This document shows, piece after piece, positions 35,345 through 45,165 of a DNA stretch of 64,000 bases (positions are counted from its first letter, which is position 1; every line of letters starts with the position of its first letter). The DNA comes from Allomuricauda sp. NBRC 101325. GTDB lineage: Bacteria; Bacteroidota; Bacteroidia; Flavobacteriales; Flavobacteriaceae. The notes below the pieces were generated by a model. That model was not told where the DNA came from. It was given only the letters and a program-made list of their open reading frames with translations, and made no database searches. The stretch covers positions 1-64,000 of the forward strand of contig NZ_BSQF01000004.1 of the NCBI RefSeq assembly GCF_030268205.1, read 5' to 3'. The position numbers and the translations under genes were made by a program.

Positions 35345-35980
35345 ATGAAGATGGCAACTGCAGTTTCCCATAAGGACTTAGTCCAAACCACAAGGATGTT
35401 TTTACTGAGCGGATTACTGCTGTTGAGTTCTTGTATGTATTCTTTGATCGATGAAGTTGAGGGGCGCGTGTTGATTGTTTATTTGACGAGGACAAACAAC
35501 ACTGAGGCTATGGCCAGAATCATAAAAGAACAGGTAGGTGGGGATTTGGTGGAAATTGAATTGGTCAATCCGTACCCAGAAGATTATCAAGCCCATGTGG
35601 ATCAGGTTGTGGAAGAAAATAATAGAGGTTTTTTACCACCCTTAAAAACCAAAATAAATATGGATGATTACGATGTGGTCTTTGTAGGGTTTCCAACATG
35701 GGGGATGCAATTGCCTCCTCCAATGAAAACCTTTTTATCTGAAAATGATTTCAGTGGAAAAAGGGTGATCCCCTTTAATACCAATGCAGGATTTGGAGTG
35801 GGGAGCGGCTTTCGCAAGGTAAAGGAACTATGTCCCGACGCTCAAGTTTTGGAGGGCCTATCCTTGGAGGGCGGATATGAAAAGCAAGGCGTGTTTTTAA
35901 CCATAAAAGGTGAAAGAGCTCGCGAGGTAAAGAAAGAGGTAGAGACATGGTTGCAAAAGATCAACATAATTAAGGAATAA
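35345..35980 (+). CDS. Flavodoxin-like lipoprotein
   Basis: A 211-residue protein. A hydrophobic start ends in LLLLSSC (Cys about 30), a good lipobox, so it should be anchored in the envelope. The rest is a flavodoxin fold: RVLIVYLTRTNNTEAMARII (phosphate loop), DYDVVFVGFPTWGMQLPPPM (second FMN loop) and PFNTNAGFGVGSGFRKVKEL. It would bind FMN and carry electrons or reduce quinones outside the cytoplasm, near the exported reductases. It starts two bases after the reductase stop. Confidence 0.88.
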   Translation: MKMATAVSHKDLVQTTRMFLLSGLLLLSSCMYSLIDEVEGRVLIVYLTRTNNTEAMARIIKEQVGGDLVEIELVNPYPEDYQAHVDQVVEENNRGFLPPLKTKINMDDYDVVFVGFPTWGMQLPPPMKTFLSENDFSGKRVIPFNTNAGFGVGSGFRKVKELCPDAQVLEGLSLEGGYEKQGVFLTIKGERAREVKKEVETWLQKINIIKE

Positions 35981-35987
35981 AATTGCT

Positions 35988-36560
35988 ATGAAAAAGATAT
36001 TGATTATTGGAGCCAGTGGAAGTTTGGCGTCATATGTCATTCGTGCCCTGGAAGAACAAGAGGACGTTGAGCTGGCCTTATTTGTAAGAAATCAAAGTAG
36101 GCTCTCCGATCTTGTTGTATCAAAATACAAAGTGGTGGAGGGCGATGCCATGGATTACAATCAAGTTTTGTCAGCTGTGACAGGACAAGATTTGGTGTAT
36201 GTAAACCTTGCAGGTAATTTGGGTGATATGGCCCAAAACATCACCAATGCCATGAAAGAAGCTGGTGTAAAAAGAATTGTGGCCATCAGCTCCATCGGAA
36301 TTTATGAAACACCCTTAAAGTCGGTATTGAAGCCGTATCGGGCATTGGCCGATGTAATCGAAGCATCAGGATTGGAGTATACCATTTTGAGACCCGATTG
36401 GTTTACAAGTGCCAATGAGGTAGATTATCAAATTACCTACAAAGGGGAACCCGAAATAGGTTCCGCAATTTCCAGAAAAAGTATTGCGGCATTTGTGGCC
36501 GAAATGGTAAAGGACCCCGAAGCATATGTGAATGAAAATTTAGGAATCAGTAAACCATAA
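35988..36560 (+). CDS. NAD(P)-binding atypical short-chain reductase-like protein
   Basis: A 190-residue Rossmann protein: KKILIIGASGSLASYVIRAL with GASGSLAS (nucleotide loop), VVEGDAMDYNQVLSAV, and VAISSIGIYETP then YTILRPDWFTSANEVDYQ. The small size and the missing YxxxK point to the NmrA/SDR_a5-type group, which sense redox state or reduce quinones and flavins. It lies seven bases after the flavodoxin gene in the same operon. Confidence 0.88.
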   Translation: MKKILIIGASGSLASYVIRALEEQEDVELALFVRNQSRLSDLVVSKYKVVEGDAMDYNQVLSAVTGQDLVYVNLAGNLGDMAQNITNAMKEAGVKRIVAISSIGIYETPLKSVLKPYRALADVIEASGLEYTILRPDWFTSANEVDYQITYKGEPEIGSAISRKSIAAFVAEMVKDPEAYVNENLGISKP

Positions 36561-36590
36561 CGTGGATTAAGATTCCAAAATAGAGCAACT

Positions 36591-37436
36591 ATGAAGTATG
36601 TAAAATTCAATAACGGGGTAACAATGCCCATTTTGGGATTTGGTGTTTATCAAATTCCTGAATATGATGCTTGTAAAAAAAGCGTGTTGACAGCATTGGA
36701 AGCTGGGTATCGCCATATAGATACCGCATCGGCCTATCGGAATGAAGAAGCGGTGGGGGATGCCATCAAAGAAAGTGGCATACCAAGGGAGCAAATTTTT
36801 GTGACCACTAAGTTATGGATTACGGATAATGGTTATGAAAAAACCAAAAAGGCGATTGAAACCTCATTGAAAAAATTGGGATTGGCCTATCTGGACCTCT
36901 ATCTGATTCATCAACCCTATGGCGATGTCCATGGTTCTTGGAGAGCCATGGAAGAATATTATGAAGCAGGCTTAATTCGTGCTTTGGGAGTGAGTAATTT
37001 TCATCCAGACAGGGTAATGGACCTTATGGTGAACAATAAGGTCAAACCTGTGATCAATCAAATTGAAACCCATGTTTTTTACCAAAGGGAAGAGGACCAT
37101 CAGTTTTTAAGTGACTATGATATCGTTCACGAATCTTGGGCACCCTACGCAGAAGGGCGCAATGACTTTTTTGGCAATGAAATATTAAAGAACATTGGCG
37201 AAAAATACGGGAAGTCGGTGGCTCAAGTGGCCTTAAGATGGATGATCCAAAGAGATGTGGTCGTAATCCCAAAATCAGTTACAAAAGCACGGATCATTGA
37301 AAATTTTGATGTGTTCGATTTTGAACTAAGTGCAGAGGATATGGAGGCAATCAAGCAATTGGACACTAAAGAAAGTCTGTTTTTCAGTCATCGTGACCCA
37401 AAAATAATCGAATGGTTTTCAACCATGATCAATTAA
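36591..37436 (+). CDS. Aldo/keto reductase of the 2,5-diketogluconate reductase type
   Basis: A 281-residue reductase of the shorter AKR5-like branch (related to DkgA): NGVTMPILGFGVYQIPEYDA start, Asp/Tyr in RHIDTASAYRNEEAVG (about 44-59), Lys in VTTKLWITD, His in LYLIHQPYGDVHGSWRAMEE, and the cofactor region VVVIPKSVTKARIIENFDVF. DkgA-type enzymes reduce methylglyoxal, furfural and other small aldehydes. In E. coli dkgA lies beside an alcohol dehydrogenase (yqhD) and an AraC gene (yqhC), a set paralleled here. Confidence 0.94.
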   Translation: MKYVKFNNGVTMPILGFGVYQIPEYDACKKSVLTALEAGYRHIDTASAYRNEEAVGDAIKESGIPREQIFVTTKLWITDNGYEKTKKAIETSLKKLGLAYLDLYLIHQPYGDVHGSWRAMEEYYEAGLIRALGVSNFHPDRVMDLMVNNKVKPVINQIETHVFYQREEDHQFLSDYDIVHESWAPYAEGRNDFFGNEILKNIGEKYGKSVAQVALRWMIQRDVVVIPKSVTKARIIENFDVFDFELSAEDMEAIKQLDTKESLFFSHRDPKIIEWFSTMIN

Positions 37437-37464
37437 ACCTAGAATACTAGAATAAATTAAAGCT

Positions 37465-38520
37465 ATGAGTACAACAACAGTTAAGGCATATGGAACGGAA
37501 GCTGCCGATAAGCCCTTAAAGGAAATGAATATTGAACGTCGTGAGCTTCAACCGCACGATGTGGAATTTGAGGTTTTATACTGTGGAATCTGTCATTCCG
37601 ATCTACACCAGATCCATAACGATTTTGGTCATACCGCATTCCCAATCGTACCTGGACACGAAATTGTGGGTAGGGTAACCAAAGTAGGGAGCGATGTAAC
37701 TGATTTCAAAGCAGGGGACTTGGCAGCTGTTGGATGTATTGTGGATTCTTGTCAACATTGCCAACATTGTGAAGAGGGACAAGAGCAATATTGCGATGAG
37801 TTTCCAACATTTTCATTCAATTCTCCGGACAAATATTTGGAAGGTAAAATGACCTATGGTGGGTTCTCAAAAACCTATGTGTGTGAAGACAAATATGTGT
37901 TGCACATGCCAGCATTTGAAGATTTGGCCTCTGCAGCACCTTTGTTGTGTGCAGGGATCACCGTGTACTCTCCGTTGCGATATTGGAATGCAGGTCCAGG
38001 CAAAAAAGTAGGCGTTTTGGGTATTGGAGGTTTAGGTCACTTGGCGATAAAAATTGCTAAAGCCATGGGCGCCGAAGTTACCGTTTTTACCACTTCTCCT
38101 GAAAAAGTGGAAGATGCCAAAAGATTGGGGGCTGATAATGCTGTGCTAAGTAAAGACCCAGAGCTAATGAAAGCTTATATGGGGACACAAGACTTTATCA
38201 TTGATACGGTTTCCGCCAAACACGATGTAAACACCTATTTAGGCATTTTAAAGATTGAGGGTACTTTGGTGCTGGTTGGATTGCCACCTGAACCCTTGGA
38301 AGTTGGAGCTTTTAATGTGGTGATGGGAAGAAGAAGTTTTGCAGGATCCAATATAGGAGGTATCAAGGAAACCCAGGAAATGCTTGATTTCTGTTTTGAA
38401 CACAACATTGTGGCAGAGTCTGAGATTATAAGCATGCAACAAGTCAATGAAGCCTTTGAGCGCTTGGAAAAAGGGGATGTAAAATATCGTTTTGTGATTG
38501 ATATGAACACCTTGAACTAA
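37465..38520 (+). CDS. Zinc NAD(P)-dependent alcohol dehydrogenase (YahK/CAD-like)
   Basis: A 351-residue medium-chain dehydrogenase. Catalytic zinc ligands are in YCGICHSDLHQ (Cys43) and PGHEIVGRV (His65/Glu66), structural zinc ligands in CIVDSCQHCQHC and QYCDE, and the Rossmann loop is VGVLGIGGLGHLAIKIAKAM (about 182-201). This is the cinnamyl-alcohol-dehydrogenase/YahK type, which reduces aldehydes with NADPH. It is the last gene of the operon, followed by a terminator. Confidence 0.95.
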   Translation: MSTTTVKAYGTEAADKPLKEMNIERRELQPHDVEFEVLYCGICHSDLHQIHNDFGHTAFPIVPGHEIVGRVTKVGSDVTDFKAGDLAAVGCIVDSCQHCQHCEEGQEQYCDEFPTFSFNSPDKYLEGKMTYGGFSKTYVCEDKYVLHMPAFEDLASAAPLLCAGITVYSPLRYWNAGPGKKVGVLGIGGLGHLAIKIAKAMGAEVTVFTTSPEKVEDAKRLGADNAVLSKDPELMKAYMGTQDFIIDTVSAKHDVNTYLGILKIEGTLVLVGLPPEPLEVGAFNVVMGRRSFAGSNIGGIKETQEMLDFCFEHNIVAESEIISMQQVNEAFERLEKGDVKYRFVIDMNTLN

Positions 38521-38535
38521 CTCAGCAAGGTGATG

Positions 38536-38564
38536 GGGTCATCCAGCATGGATGGCCCTTTTTT
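38536..38564 (+). terminator. Intrinsic terminator of the five-gene operon
   Basis: GGGTCATCC pairs with GGATGGCCC around AGCAT, followed by six T. It lies 15 bases after the alcohol dehydrogenase stop. Confidence 0.85.
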
Positions 38565-38597
38565 ATTGTATTAAAGAATAACCAACTATGCATTTGA

Positions 38598-39494
38598 ATG
38601 GAATCACTTAAAGACTTCTATAAAAATAAATTCAATACCATCCCCGCAGATCTTGAAGACGGAAAGGGCCATTTCAATGTTTTTGATCTTAAACCCTATG
38701 TGGGACCTTGTGCCAACAGTATACCCTATACGGTCAGGGACTTTTATAAGATCATGTTGGTCAAAGGGAAAGGAGAGGTGCATTATGCAGACCGAGTGAA
38801 TAAGTTAGATGGAATTGCCTTATCCTTTTCCAACCCTCAAATTCCATATGCTTGGGTGCGTACCGATGAAATTACGGGAGGCGTATTTTGCATATTTGAC
38901 AAGCAATTTATTGAAGGGTTCAAGAGTATTTCTGATTATGAAGTTTTTCAGCCTAATGGAGAGCATATTTTTGAATTGCGTGAATTTCAAGCTCAAACCG
39001 TCGAGCAAATTTTCGAAAGGATGTTGAATGAGTTGGAATCGGATTACCAACACAAGAATGACGTAATACGCAACTTGATTCAGGAACTTATCCATTTTGC
39101 GCTCAAATCCGATTTAGGGGCAGTCAATACTCCTAAAGAACATAATGCCTCGCAGCGAATTTCCAGCATGTTTATGGAACTTCTGGAACGTCAATTCCCT
39201 ATAGATGATGACCATCATCAAATGCTACTTCGCACTCCTTCCGATTTTGCTACCCATTTGAATGTGCATGTCAACCATTTGAATAGGACCATGAAGAAAA
39301 CTTTCGGTAAAACAACCACTACCTTGATCATGGATAGGTTGTTGAAAGAGGCCATGAGTTTACTGCGATTGAGCGATTGGAGTATCATGGATATTTCCAT
39401 TGCCTTGGGATTCAAAGAACCTACCCATTTCACCAACTTTTTTAAAAAACGTACAGGGGTAAACCCCACACAATATAAAAATGGAGACGCTTAA
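38598..39494 (+). CDS. AraC-family regulator, probable box III reader (paralogue of 46141-47040)
   Basis: A 298-residue regulator: N-terminal cupin-like sensing domain (about 15-165; RDFYKIMLVKGKGEVHYADR and IALSFSNPQIPYAW) and C-terminal helix-turn-helix pair (about 210-298; LNVHVNHLNRTMKKTFGKTT and ALGFKEPTHFTNFFKKRTGV). The reading helices (VHVNHLNR, EPTHF-x-NF) are shared with the AraC protein at 46.1 kb, suggesting a common operator. It lies immediately before the first molybdenum hydroxylase pair, whose upstream region carries box III copy G. Confidence 0.92.
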   Translation: MESLKDFYKNKFNTIPADLEDGKGHFNVFDLKPYVGPCANSIPYTVRDFYKIMLVKGKGEVHYADRVNKLDGIALSFSNPQIPYAWVRTDEITGGVFCIFDKQFIEGFKSISDYEVFQPNGEHIFELREFQAQTVEQIFERMLNELESDYQHKNDVIRNLIQELIHFALKSDLGAVNTPKEHNASQRISSMFMELLERQFPIDDDHHQMLLRTPSDFATHLNVHVNHLNRTMKKTFGKTTTTLIMDRLLKEAMSLLRLSDWSIMDISIALGFKEPTHFTNFFKKRTGVNPTQYKNGDA

Positions 39495-39568
39495 CTGCTG
39501 ATTTTTAGTTTTTTAATGACAGAAACTAGCCGATGGATATCTTAAAAAACTGTTAATAAAATAAAATA

Positions 39569-39585
39569 TGTTTGAATATTGTAAG
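39569..39585 (+). promoter_or_regulatory. Box III operator, copy G (one strong half)
   Basis: TGTTTGAATATTGTAAG lies 46 bases before the 2Fe-2S subunit gene. The position 21 bases later (TTTAACCATTCAT) is only weakly similar, so this copy has one clear half-site. Confidence 0.5.
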
Positions 39586-39631
39586 CTTCTTTTAACCATT
39601 CATCAATAACTTCACGGCAAGAACTAAAATT

Positions 39632-40096
39632 ATGGCAACTTTTAACTTAAAAATTAACGGAAAAGAGAGTCAGGTTGATGTTGATCCTTCAACTCCTATG
39701 CTCTGGGTCCTACGGGATCATTTAAACTTGGTGGGCACCAAATATGGATGTGGAATTGCACAATGTGGAGCATGCACCGTTCACTTGGATGGCACGGCAA
39801 CCAGATCTTGTATGCTGACTGTTTCTATGGTAGGCAACTCAGAGATTACAACCATCGAAGGACTTTCGGATACTGGAGATCATCCTGTTCAAAAAGCTTG
39901 GGTAGAAGTAGATGTGCCACAATGTGGGTACTGTCAAGCCGGTCAGATCATGACCGCTTCCGCTTTTTTGGAAAAGAATCCAAATCCATCTGACGAAGAA
40001 ATTGAGATGGCAATGAACGGAAACATTTGCCGTTGTGGAACCTACACACGCATTAAAAAGGCGGTAAAATTGGCTGCAGAAAGCAAACAAGCATAA
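39632..40096 (+). CDS. (2Fe-2S) subunit of a molybdenum hydroxylase (IorA-like)
   Basis: A 154-residue protein with two iron-sulfur clusters. The plant-ferredoxin-type domain has [20 protein letters not shown] (about 36-55) and a further Cys in TRSCMLTV; the helical domain has [18 protein letters not shown] and [15 protein letters not shown]. It moves electrons from the molybdenum site of the large subunit encoded 26 bases downstream. No FAD subunit is encoded, as in isoquinoline oxidoreductase (IorAB), so electrons go to a cytochrome or another external acceptor. No signal peptide of its own: it would be carried out with the Tat-type large subunit. Confidence 0.95.
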   Translation: MATFNLKINGKESQVDVDPSTPMLWVLRDHLNLVGTKYGCGIAQCGACTVHLDGTATRSCMLTVSMVGNSEITTIEGLSDTGDHPVQKAWVEVDVPQCGYCQAGQIMTASAFLEKNPNPSDEEIEMAMNGNICRCGTYTRIKKAVKLAAESKQA

Positions 40097-40122
40097 CTAA
40101 CTTAAATTGAAAAGCACAAATT

Positions 40123-42390
40123 ATGGACCAAATTAATAATTCAATTGGACGTAGGGCCTTTCTTAGGAATTCAAGTCTTGCCAGTGGCGGATTGATTCTT
40201 GGGTTTAGTTGGTTAAATTCCTGTAAGCCTAAAGTAGTGGCTGCGGAAGAAGTTGTTGCTCTGGAAATGCCAAAAACATGGTCTGAACTGAACAGCTATA
40301 TAAAGATAGGGGACAACGGGGTGGTGACTTTAATAGCTCCCAACCCAGAGTTCGGTTCCAATGTGAAAACATCATTGCCTATGATCTTGGCTGAAGAGCT
40401 GGACATAGATTGGGAAATGGTGATTATTGAACAAGCCAATTTCCACCCAGAAAAATACGATAGACAGTTTACCGGAGGAAGTCAGGGTATTCGAAGAGGA
40501 TGGCCTGGATTACGAGTTGCCGGTGCAACGGCACGTCAGATGTTGTTAACCGCTGCAGCCCAACAATGGGGTGTTGCTATTTCCGAATTGACCACAGAAA
40601 ATGGTATTGTTTACCATAAGGCATCAGGTCAAGAAATCGGATATGGTGAATTGGCCGTTTTGGCACAAGGTATTGAAGTGCCAGAGGATGTGCCATTAAA
40701 AGAAATTAAGGATTTTAAAATCGTGGGTCATTCCAAAAAGAATGTGGATACCAAAAACATAGTTACTGGCAAGCCATTGTTCGCTATGGATCACAAGGAA
40801 GATGGAATGTTGATTGCCATGATCGCCCATCCCCCCTTTGGAAAGAAAATCAAATCCTTGGATGGCTCAACCGCTAAATCCATGCCAGGGATTAAAGATG
40901 TATTTACCATCACCACCTTGCAGGATGATTATGAGCGAAATGGTTTTGATACCACGACCCATACTGAACTTGCAGTAGTGGTTGGTAACAGCACTTGGGA
41001 AGTAATGCAGGCCAAGAAAGCCCTACAAATGGAATTGGAGAATATATCCGATTCTGAGTTTGTGATGAACGGTTGGGGAGGTAAGTCCACCGTAAAAGTT
41101 CCGGCCGGTTTGGAAAGCTCTGAAAACCATTTAAAGAAAATGGAGGAGATGGGTCGCAAAAAGGCTACTGTATTGCGTAAAGATGGTAATCCAGAAAAGG
41201 CATTTGCCGAGGCCGATAAAATCTTGGAGCGCACCTATACAGCGCCGTTTTTGGCCCACAACTGTATGGAACCTGTGAATTGTTTTGCAAATGTAACTGC
41301 TGACGAAGCGGTTTTGTATGCACCGATCCAGGCTCCAGAAATGATTACAGGAACCATTGCTGCCCGCATAGGTCTTCCAGCTGAAAAAATCCACATCAAC
41401 CTATCCAGAATGGGGGGCGGATTTGGTCAAAGAGCCTATGGACATCACTTGGTTGAGGCGGCCGCGATTTCACAAAAAGTAAATGCACCAATAAAAATGG
41501 TATATACCAGGGAAGATGATATGACCTATGGCATATACCGTCCCACCTATACAGCGACCTATAGAGCCGCTTTGGACAAGGATAATAATTTAATCGGTTT
41601 TCACGTAAAAGGTGGAGGTATTCCTGAACACCCAGTTGCAGCAAACCGTTTCCCTGCTGGAGCCATAGATAATTATTTGGCTGAGGGATGGGCATTGGAG
41701 TCGAATATCACTATTGGGGCATTCCGTGCACCAAGATCTAACTTTATTGCAGGGGCTGAGCAGGCCTTTTTGGATGAGTTGGCAGAAACGATGGGCAAAG
41801 ATCCAATTGATTTCAGATTGGAAATGTTGGAAAGAGCCATCACTAAACCTGTCGGAGAGAACAACGATTATGAAGCGGAACGATATGCTGGCGTGCTTAA
41901 ATTGGTACGGGAAAAATCTGGATGGGACAATAGTTCCCCATCTGGAATCTTTAAAGGAGTTTCTGCTTATTTCTGTCACAACAGTTATGTGGCGCAGGTA
42001 TTGGAACTTTCCATGGATGGGGATATGCCAAAGATGGAAAAGGTTACGGCTGCTATTGACTGTGGAGTTGTCATCAACCCAGATTTTGCCAGTAATATGG
42101 CAGAGGGGGGTATTGTTGATGGTATCGGTAATGCCATGTTTGGGGAAATGTCCTTTAAGGAAGGAGTGCCGGACCACAAGAACTTTGATACTTACAGAAT
42201 GATACGTCATACAGAGGCCCCTAAGTCCATTGATGTTCATTTTGTGGAAAGCGAAGTGGATCCAACAGGTATGGGTGAGCCTCCATTTCCACCGGTATTT
42301 GGTGCAGTGGCCAATGCTTTGTACAAAGCCACGGGTCGAAGGTTTACAAAGCAGCCGTTTATCACAGATAAACCGCCTTTGGTAGGATAA
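40123..42390 (+). CDS. Molybdopterin-binding subunit of xanthine dehydrogenase-family hydroxylase (IorB-like)
   Basis: A 755-residue catalytic subunit with a Tat signal (GRRAFLRNSSLASGG, RR at 10-11) that ends in SWLNSC, a possible lipobox. The cofactor regions include FTGGSQGIRRGW (about 124-135), NCMEPVNCFA, SRMGGGFGQRAYGHHLVEAA and the end motif GMGEPPFPPVFGAVANALYK with the catalytic Glu. The family hydroxylates aldehydes or N-heterocycles with water as oxygen source. With the 2Fe-2S partner it forms a periplasmic enzyme; substrate unknown. It is followed by a strong bidirectional terminator. Confidence 0.94.
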   Translation: MDQINNSIGRRAFLRNSSLASGGLILGFSWLNSCKPKVVAAEEVVALEMPKTWSELNSYIKIGDNGVVTLIAPNPEFGSNVKTSLPMILAEELDIDWEMVIIEQANFHPEKYDRQFTGGSQGIRRGWPGLRVAGATARQMLLTAAAQQWGVAISELTTENGIVYHKASGQEIGYGELAVLAQGIEVPEDVPLKEIKDFKIVGHSKKNVDTKNIVTGKPLFAMDHKEDGMLIAMIAHPPFGKKIKSLDGSTAKSMPGIKDVFTITTLQDDYERNGFDTTTHTELAVVVGNSTWEVMQAKKALQMELENISDSEFVMNGWGGKSTVKVPAGLESSENHLKKMEEMGRKKATVLRKDGNPEKAFAEADKILERTYTAPFLAHNCMEPVNCFANVTADEAVLYAPIQAPEMITGTIAARIGLPAEKIHINLSRMGGGFGQRAYGHHLVEAAAISQKVNAPIKMVYTREDDMTYGIYRPTYTATYRAALDKDNNLIGFHVKGGGIPEHPVAANRFPAGAIDNYLAEGWALESNITIGAFRAPRSNFIAGAEQAFLDELAETMGKDPIDFRLEMLERAITKPVGENNDYEAERYAGVLKLVREKSGWDNSSPSGIFKGVSAYFCHNSYVAQVLELSMDGDMPKMEKVTAAIDCGVVINPDFASNMAEGGIVDGIGNAMFGEMSFKEGVPDHKNFDTYRMIRHTEAPKSIDVHFVESEVDPTGMGEPPFPPVFGAVANALYKATGRRFTKQPFITDKPPLVG

Positions 42391-42409
42391 TGAATTGATC
42401 ATAGATAGT

Positions 42410-42443
42410 AAAAAGGGCCCTGAATTATTCAGGGCCCTTTTTT
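42410..42443. terminator. Bidirectional terminator between convergent hydroxylase genes
   Basis: AAAAAGGGCCCTGAAT pairs with ATTCAGGGCCCTTTTTT in the 75-base gap between the two convergent molybdenum-subunit genes. Confidence 0.95.
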
Positions 42444-42465
42444 ATTCTTGTTAGAATTTCTACTA

Positions 42466-44634
42466 TTAAACTACCTCATTCAATTTGAAAGGAAGATTAT
42501 AGATTCTCTTTCCTGTTAAATTGTAGATTGCATTAGCTAGGGCAGGTGCAAAAGGAGGTAGTCCAGGTTCACCAACACCACCAGCATTTTCTTCATTATC
42601 CATAATGAAAACCTCAATTTCCGGGGTGTCACTTATTCTTGGAAGTGGGTAACTATCAAAGTTACTTTGCATGGCCTGTCCGGCCTCAAAAGTGATTTCA
42701 TGTGATGTAGCAGCTCCCATGGCCATGATTATAGCTCCTTCCACTTGCGCTTTAATGATATTGGGATTCACATACCAACCACAATCCACAACCACCCAAA
42801 CATGGTCTATTTGAACCCCATTGCCATTGGCTTTTTTGGAAACTTTGACCACTTGACCAACCGTGGTTCGGAAACATTCTGTGATACCTACCCCGTATCC
42901 CTTACCTCTGTTTTTCCATCCTGAAACCTTTTCCAGTTTATCAATGAGTTTTTGGCTTCGATCGTCTTTCATGTATTTTCTTCTAAAATCCATGGGGTCT
43001 GTTTTGGATTCGGTAGCAAGTACATCCAAGAAACCATCATATGCAAACCCATTGGTGGAAGCATAGACCGAGCGCCACCACATAATGGGAACGGTGGGCA
43101 ATTCGAAAGGCACATCATAAAAGCTAATGTTCTCAATACTATCATAATAAGGTTTTGGGAACCCTTCGGAAGTTCCCCAGTTCGCCCTCGTTCTATCGGC
43201 ATTTTCAGCCCGACGCATATGATCTTCATTCTGACCAACAAATCGCACGCGCATCGCCTTGATGTCACTATTTTCCAGTACGGCTTCGCAACGGTAGGCA
43301 ATTCCAGGTCGCCATGGCCCTTGTGTCATTTCATCCTCTCTGGTCCATACCACCTGTACGGGCCCACCGATATGTTTGGAGATAACGGTAGCTTCATGCG
43401 GATAGTCCATAAAGGCCTTTCTTCCAAAACCACCTCCTAAAAAGGTCATGTTCACAATGATCTTTTCACGTTCAATGCCCATTTCGGTGCTGATGTAATC
43501 CTGCACCCATTCAGGTGCTTGTATCGGTCCCCAAATTTCAACCTTGTCTTCCTGATAGTGCGCCACACAATTCAACGGCTCAATGGGACTATGGGATTGA
43601 AATGGGGTGTGATAGGTGATATCGATTTTATCTTCAGCGTTATCAATAATCGAATCGGCATCACCTTGTTTCTTTTGAACGAGACCCTTGTTTTTTAGAA
43701 GTGTCCCATCCATCTTTTTACGTATATCTTCTGAGTTTAATTGCTCGAATCCAGAATCATCCCATTCAATTGTAAGGGCACGTTTCCCTTGGAGAGCAGC
43801 CCAAGTGTTATCGGCAACAACGGCAACACCCTCTCGATACAGGGTGAAAACCCCCATTTTTACTTTAAATACATCTTTTACACCAGGGATTTTCCTGGCC
43901 TCTGTATCGTCAAATGTTTTGATTTTCCCATGTAATTTTGGGCTCCGTTCCACCATGGCATACATCATTCCAGGGAGGGCTTTGTCCAATCCAAAAACCG
44001 CAGTGCCGTTAACTTTCAAGGGGATATCCTGTCTGGGCATTGATTTTCCAATCAATTTGTACTCAGAACGAGATTTTAAGACAATGTCGGATGGAGGGTC
44101 CAATTGAGCTGCCTCTTCCACCAATTCTCCATAATGGAATTTGTTCTCAGATGGTTTATGGATCACATGTCCTGCTTCGGCATAACATTCAGAAGCAGGA
44201 ACATTCCATTTTGCAGCTGCAGCCATAATTAGCATGGTACGAGCTGTAGCGCCCAGCTTTAACAGATTCTTGTATGAACCTCTTACCGTAGAGCTTCCTC
44301 CCGTAACCTGACTTCCATATTTTTTATTGTCGCCTTTGGCAAATACAATATTTACATCGTCTAAACTGACCTCCAACTCCTCGCACACGATTTGTGGAAT
44401 AGCTTGATAAACACCCTGTCCCATCTCGGCTCTATGGCTAAAAATGGTCACTTTTCCATCCATATTGATATGCACCCAGGCATTTAATTCTACCCCAAAA
44501 CTTTCAGGGTCGGATGCCTTTATGATTTTAGCAGCATGGAGTGAGGTTGGCACATATAAGCCTAAAATCAAGGAGCCAGTTCCGGCCCCGGATAGCTTAA
44601 CAAAGTTTCTTCTTGAAATTTGATTCGTTTTCAT
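42466..44634 (-). CDS. Molybdopterin-binding subunit of a second hydroxylase
   Basis: A 722-residue catalytic subunit with a Tat signal (SRRNFVKLSGAGTGSLILG, RR at 8-9, cleavage near LHAAK). Cofactor-binding features are VTGGSSTVRGSYKNL (about 109-123), SPIEPLNCVAHY, NMTFLGGGFGRKAF, WWRSVYASTNGFAYDGFLD and the final GVGEPGLPPFAPALANAIYN with the catalytic Glu. It is closer to the 53.3-kb protein than to the 40.1-kb one (the latter lacks the WWRS motif). Third gene of an operon with cytochrome c and a 2Fe-2S subunit, so electrons can pass to the cytochrome. Confidence 0.94.
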   Translation of the reverse strand: MKTNQISRRNFVKLSGAGTGSLILGLYVPTSLHAAKIIKASDPESFGVELNAWVHINMDGKVTIFSHRAEMGQGVYQAIPQIVCEELEVSLDDVNIVFAKGDNKKYGSQVTGGSSTVRGSYKNLLKLGATARTMLIMAAAAKWNVPASECYAEAGHVIHKPSENKFHYGELVEEAAQLDPPSDIVLKSRSEYKLIGKSMPRQDIPLKVNGTAVFGLDKALPGMMYAMVERSPKLHGKIKTFDDTEARKIPGVKDVFKVKMGVFTLYREGVAVVADNTWAALQGKRALTIEWDDSGFEQLNSEDIRKKMDGTLLKNKGLVQKKQGDADSIIDNAEDKIDITYHTPFQSHSPIEPLNCVAHYQEDKVEIWGPIQAPEWVQDYISTEMGIEREKIIVNMTFLGGGFGRKAFMDYPHEATVISKHIGGPVQVVWTREDEMTQGPWRPGIAYRCEAVLENSDIKAMRVRFVGQNEDHMRRAENADRTRANWGTSEGFPKPYYDSIENISFYDVPFELPTVPIMWWRSVYASTNGFAYDGFLDVLATESKTDPMDFRRKYMKDDRSQKLIDKLEKVSGWKNRGKGYGVGITECFRTTVGQVVKVSKKANGNGVQIDHVWVVVDCGWYVNPNIIKAQVEGAIIMAMGAATSHEITFEAGQAMQSNFDSYPLPRISDTPEIEVFIMDNEENAGGVGEPGLPPFAPALANAIYNLTGKRIYNLPFKLNEVV

Positions 44635-44652
44635 TTGGTTTTGGCTTACTGG

Positions 44653-45132
44653 TTATCCTTTTGCTTTTTCAATAGTGCCATTCACAGATTTAATGGCTTT
44701 TTTAATTCGTGGGTATGTTCCACAACGACAAAGATTTCCTTGCATAGCGCTATCAATCTCAGCATCCGATGGAGCGGTATTGTTTTGCAACAGGGCAGCA
44801 GCTGACATAATTTGACCGGATTGACAATAGCCACATTGCGGAACCTGTTCCTCTATCCATGTTTGCTGTACAGGATGTAAGTCTTGTCCTGGTTTTGACA
44901 AACCCTCAATAGTTGTTATTTCCATATCGGTCATTGCCATGACAGGCATGGAACAGGAACGAACTGCTTGCCCATTTAAATGGACGGTGCAAGCACCGCA
45001 TTGCCCAATGCCACAGCCATACTTGGTCCCTTTTAACCCGATTAAATCCCTTAGAGCCCATAAAAGGGGCATTTGTGGGTCTGCCTCTATGGAATAGGTT
45101 TCTCCATTGACTTTTAGTTGAATTGCAGCCAT
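44653..45132 (-). CDS. (2Fe-2S) subunit of the second hydroxylase
   Basis: A 159-residue protein with both cluster motifs: [20 protein letters not shown] (about 36-55), [26 protein letters not shown] and [18 protein letters not shown]. It pairs with the large subunit encoded 18 bases downstream and follows the cytochrome c gene by 33 bases. No FAD-binding partner is present. Confidence 0.95.
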   Translation of the reverse strand: MAAIQLKVNGETYSIEADPQMPLLWALRDLIGLKGTKYGCGIGQCGACTVHLNGQAVRSCSMPVMAMTDMEITTIEGLSKPGQDLHPVQQTWIEEQVPQCGYCQSGQIMSAAALLQNNTAPSDAEIDSAMQGNLCRCGTYPRIKKAIKSVNGTIEKAKG

Positions 45133-45165
45133 GATATCTGTTTTATTCTTGGTTTGGTTATTGAA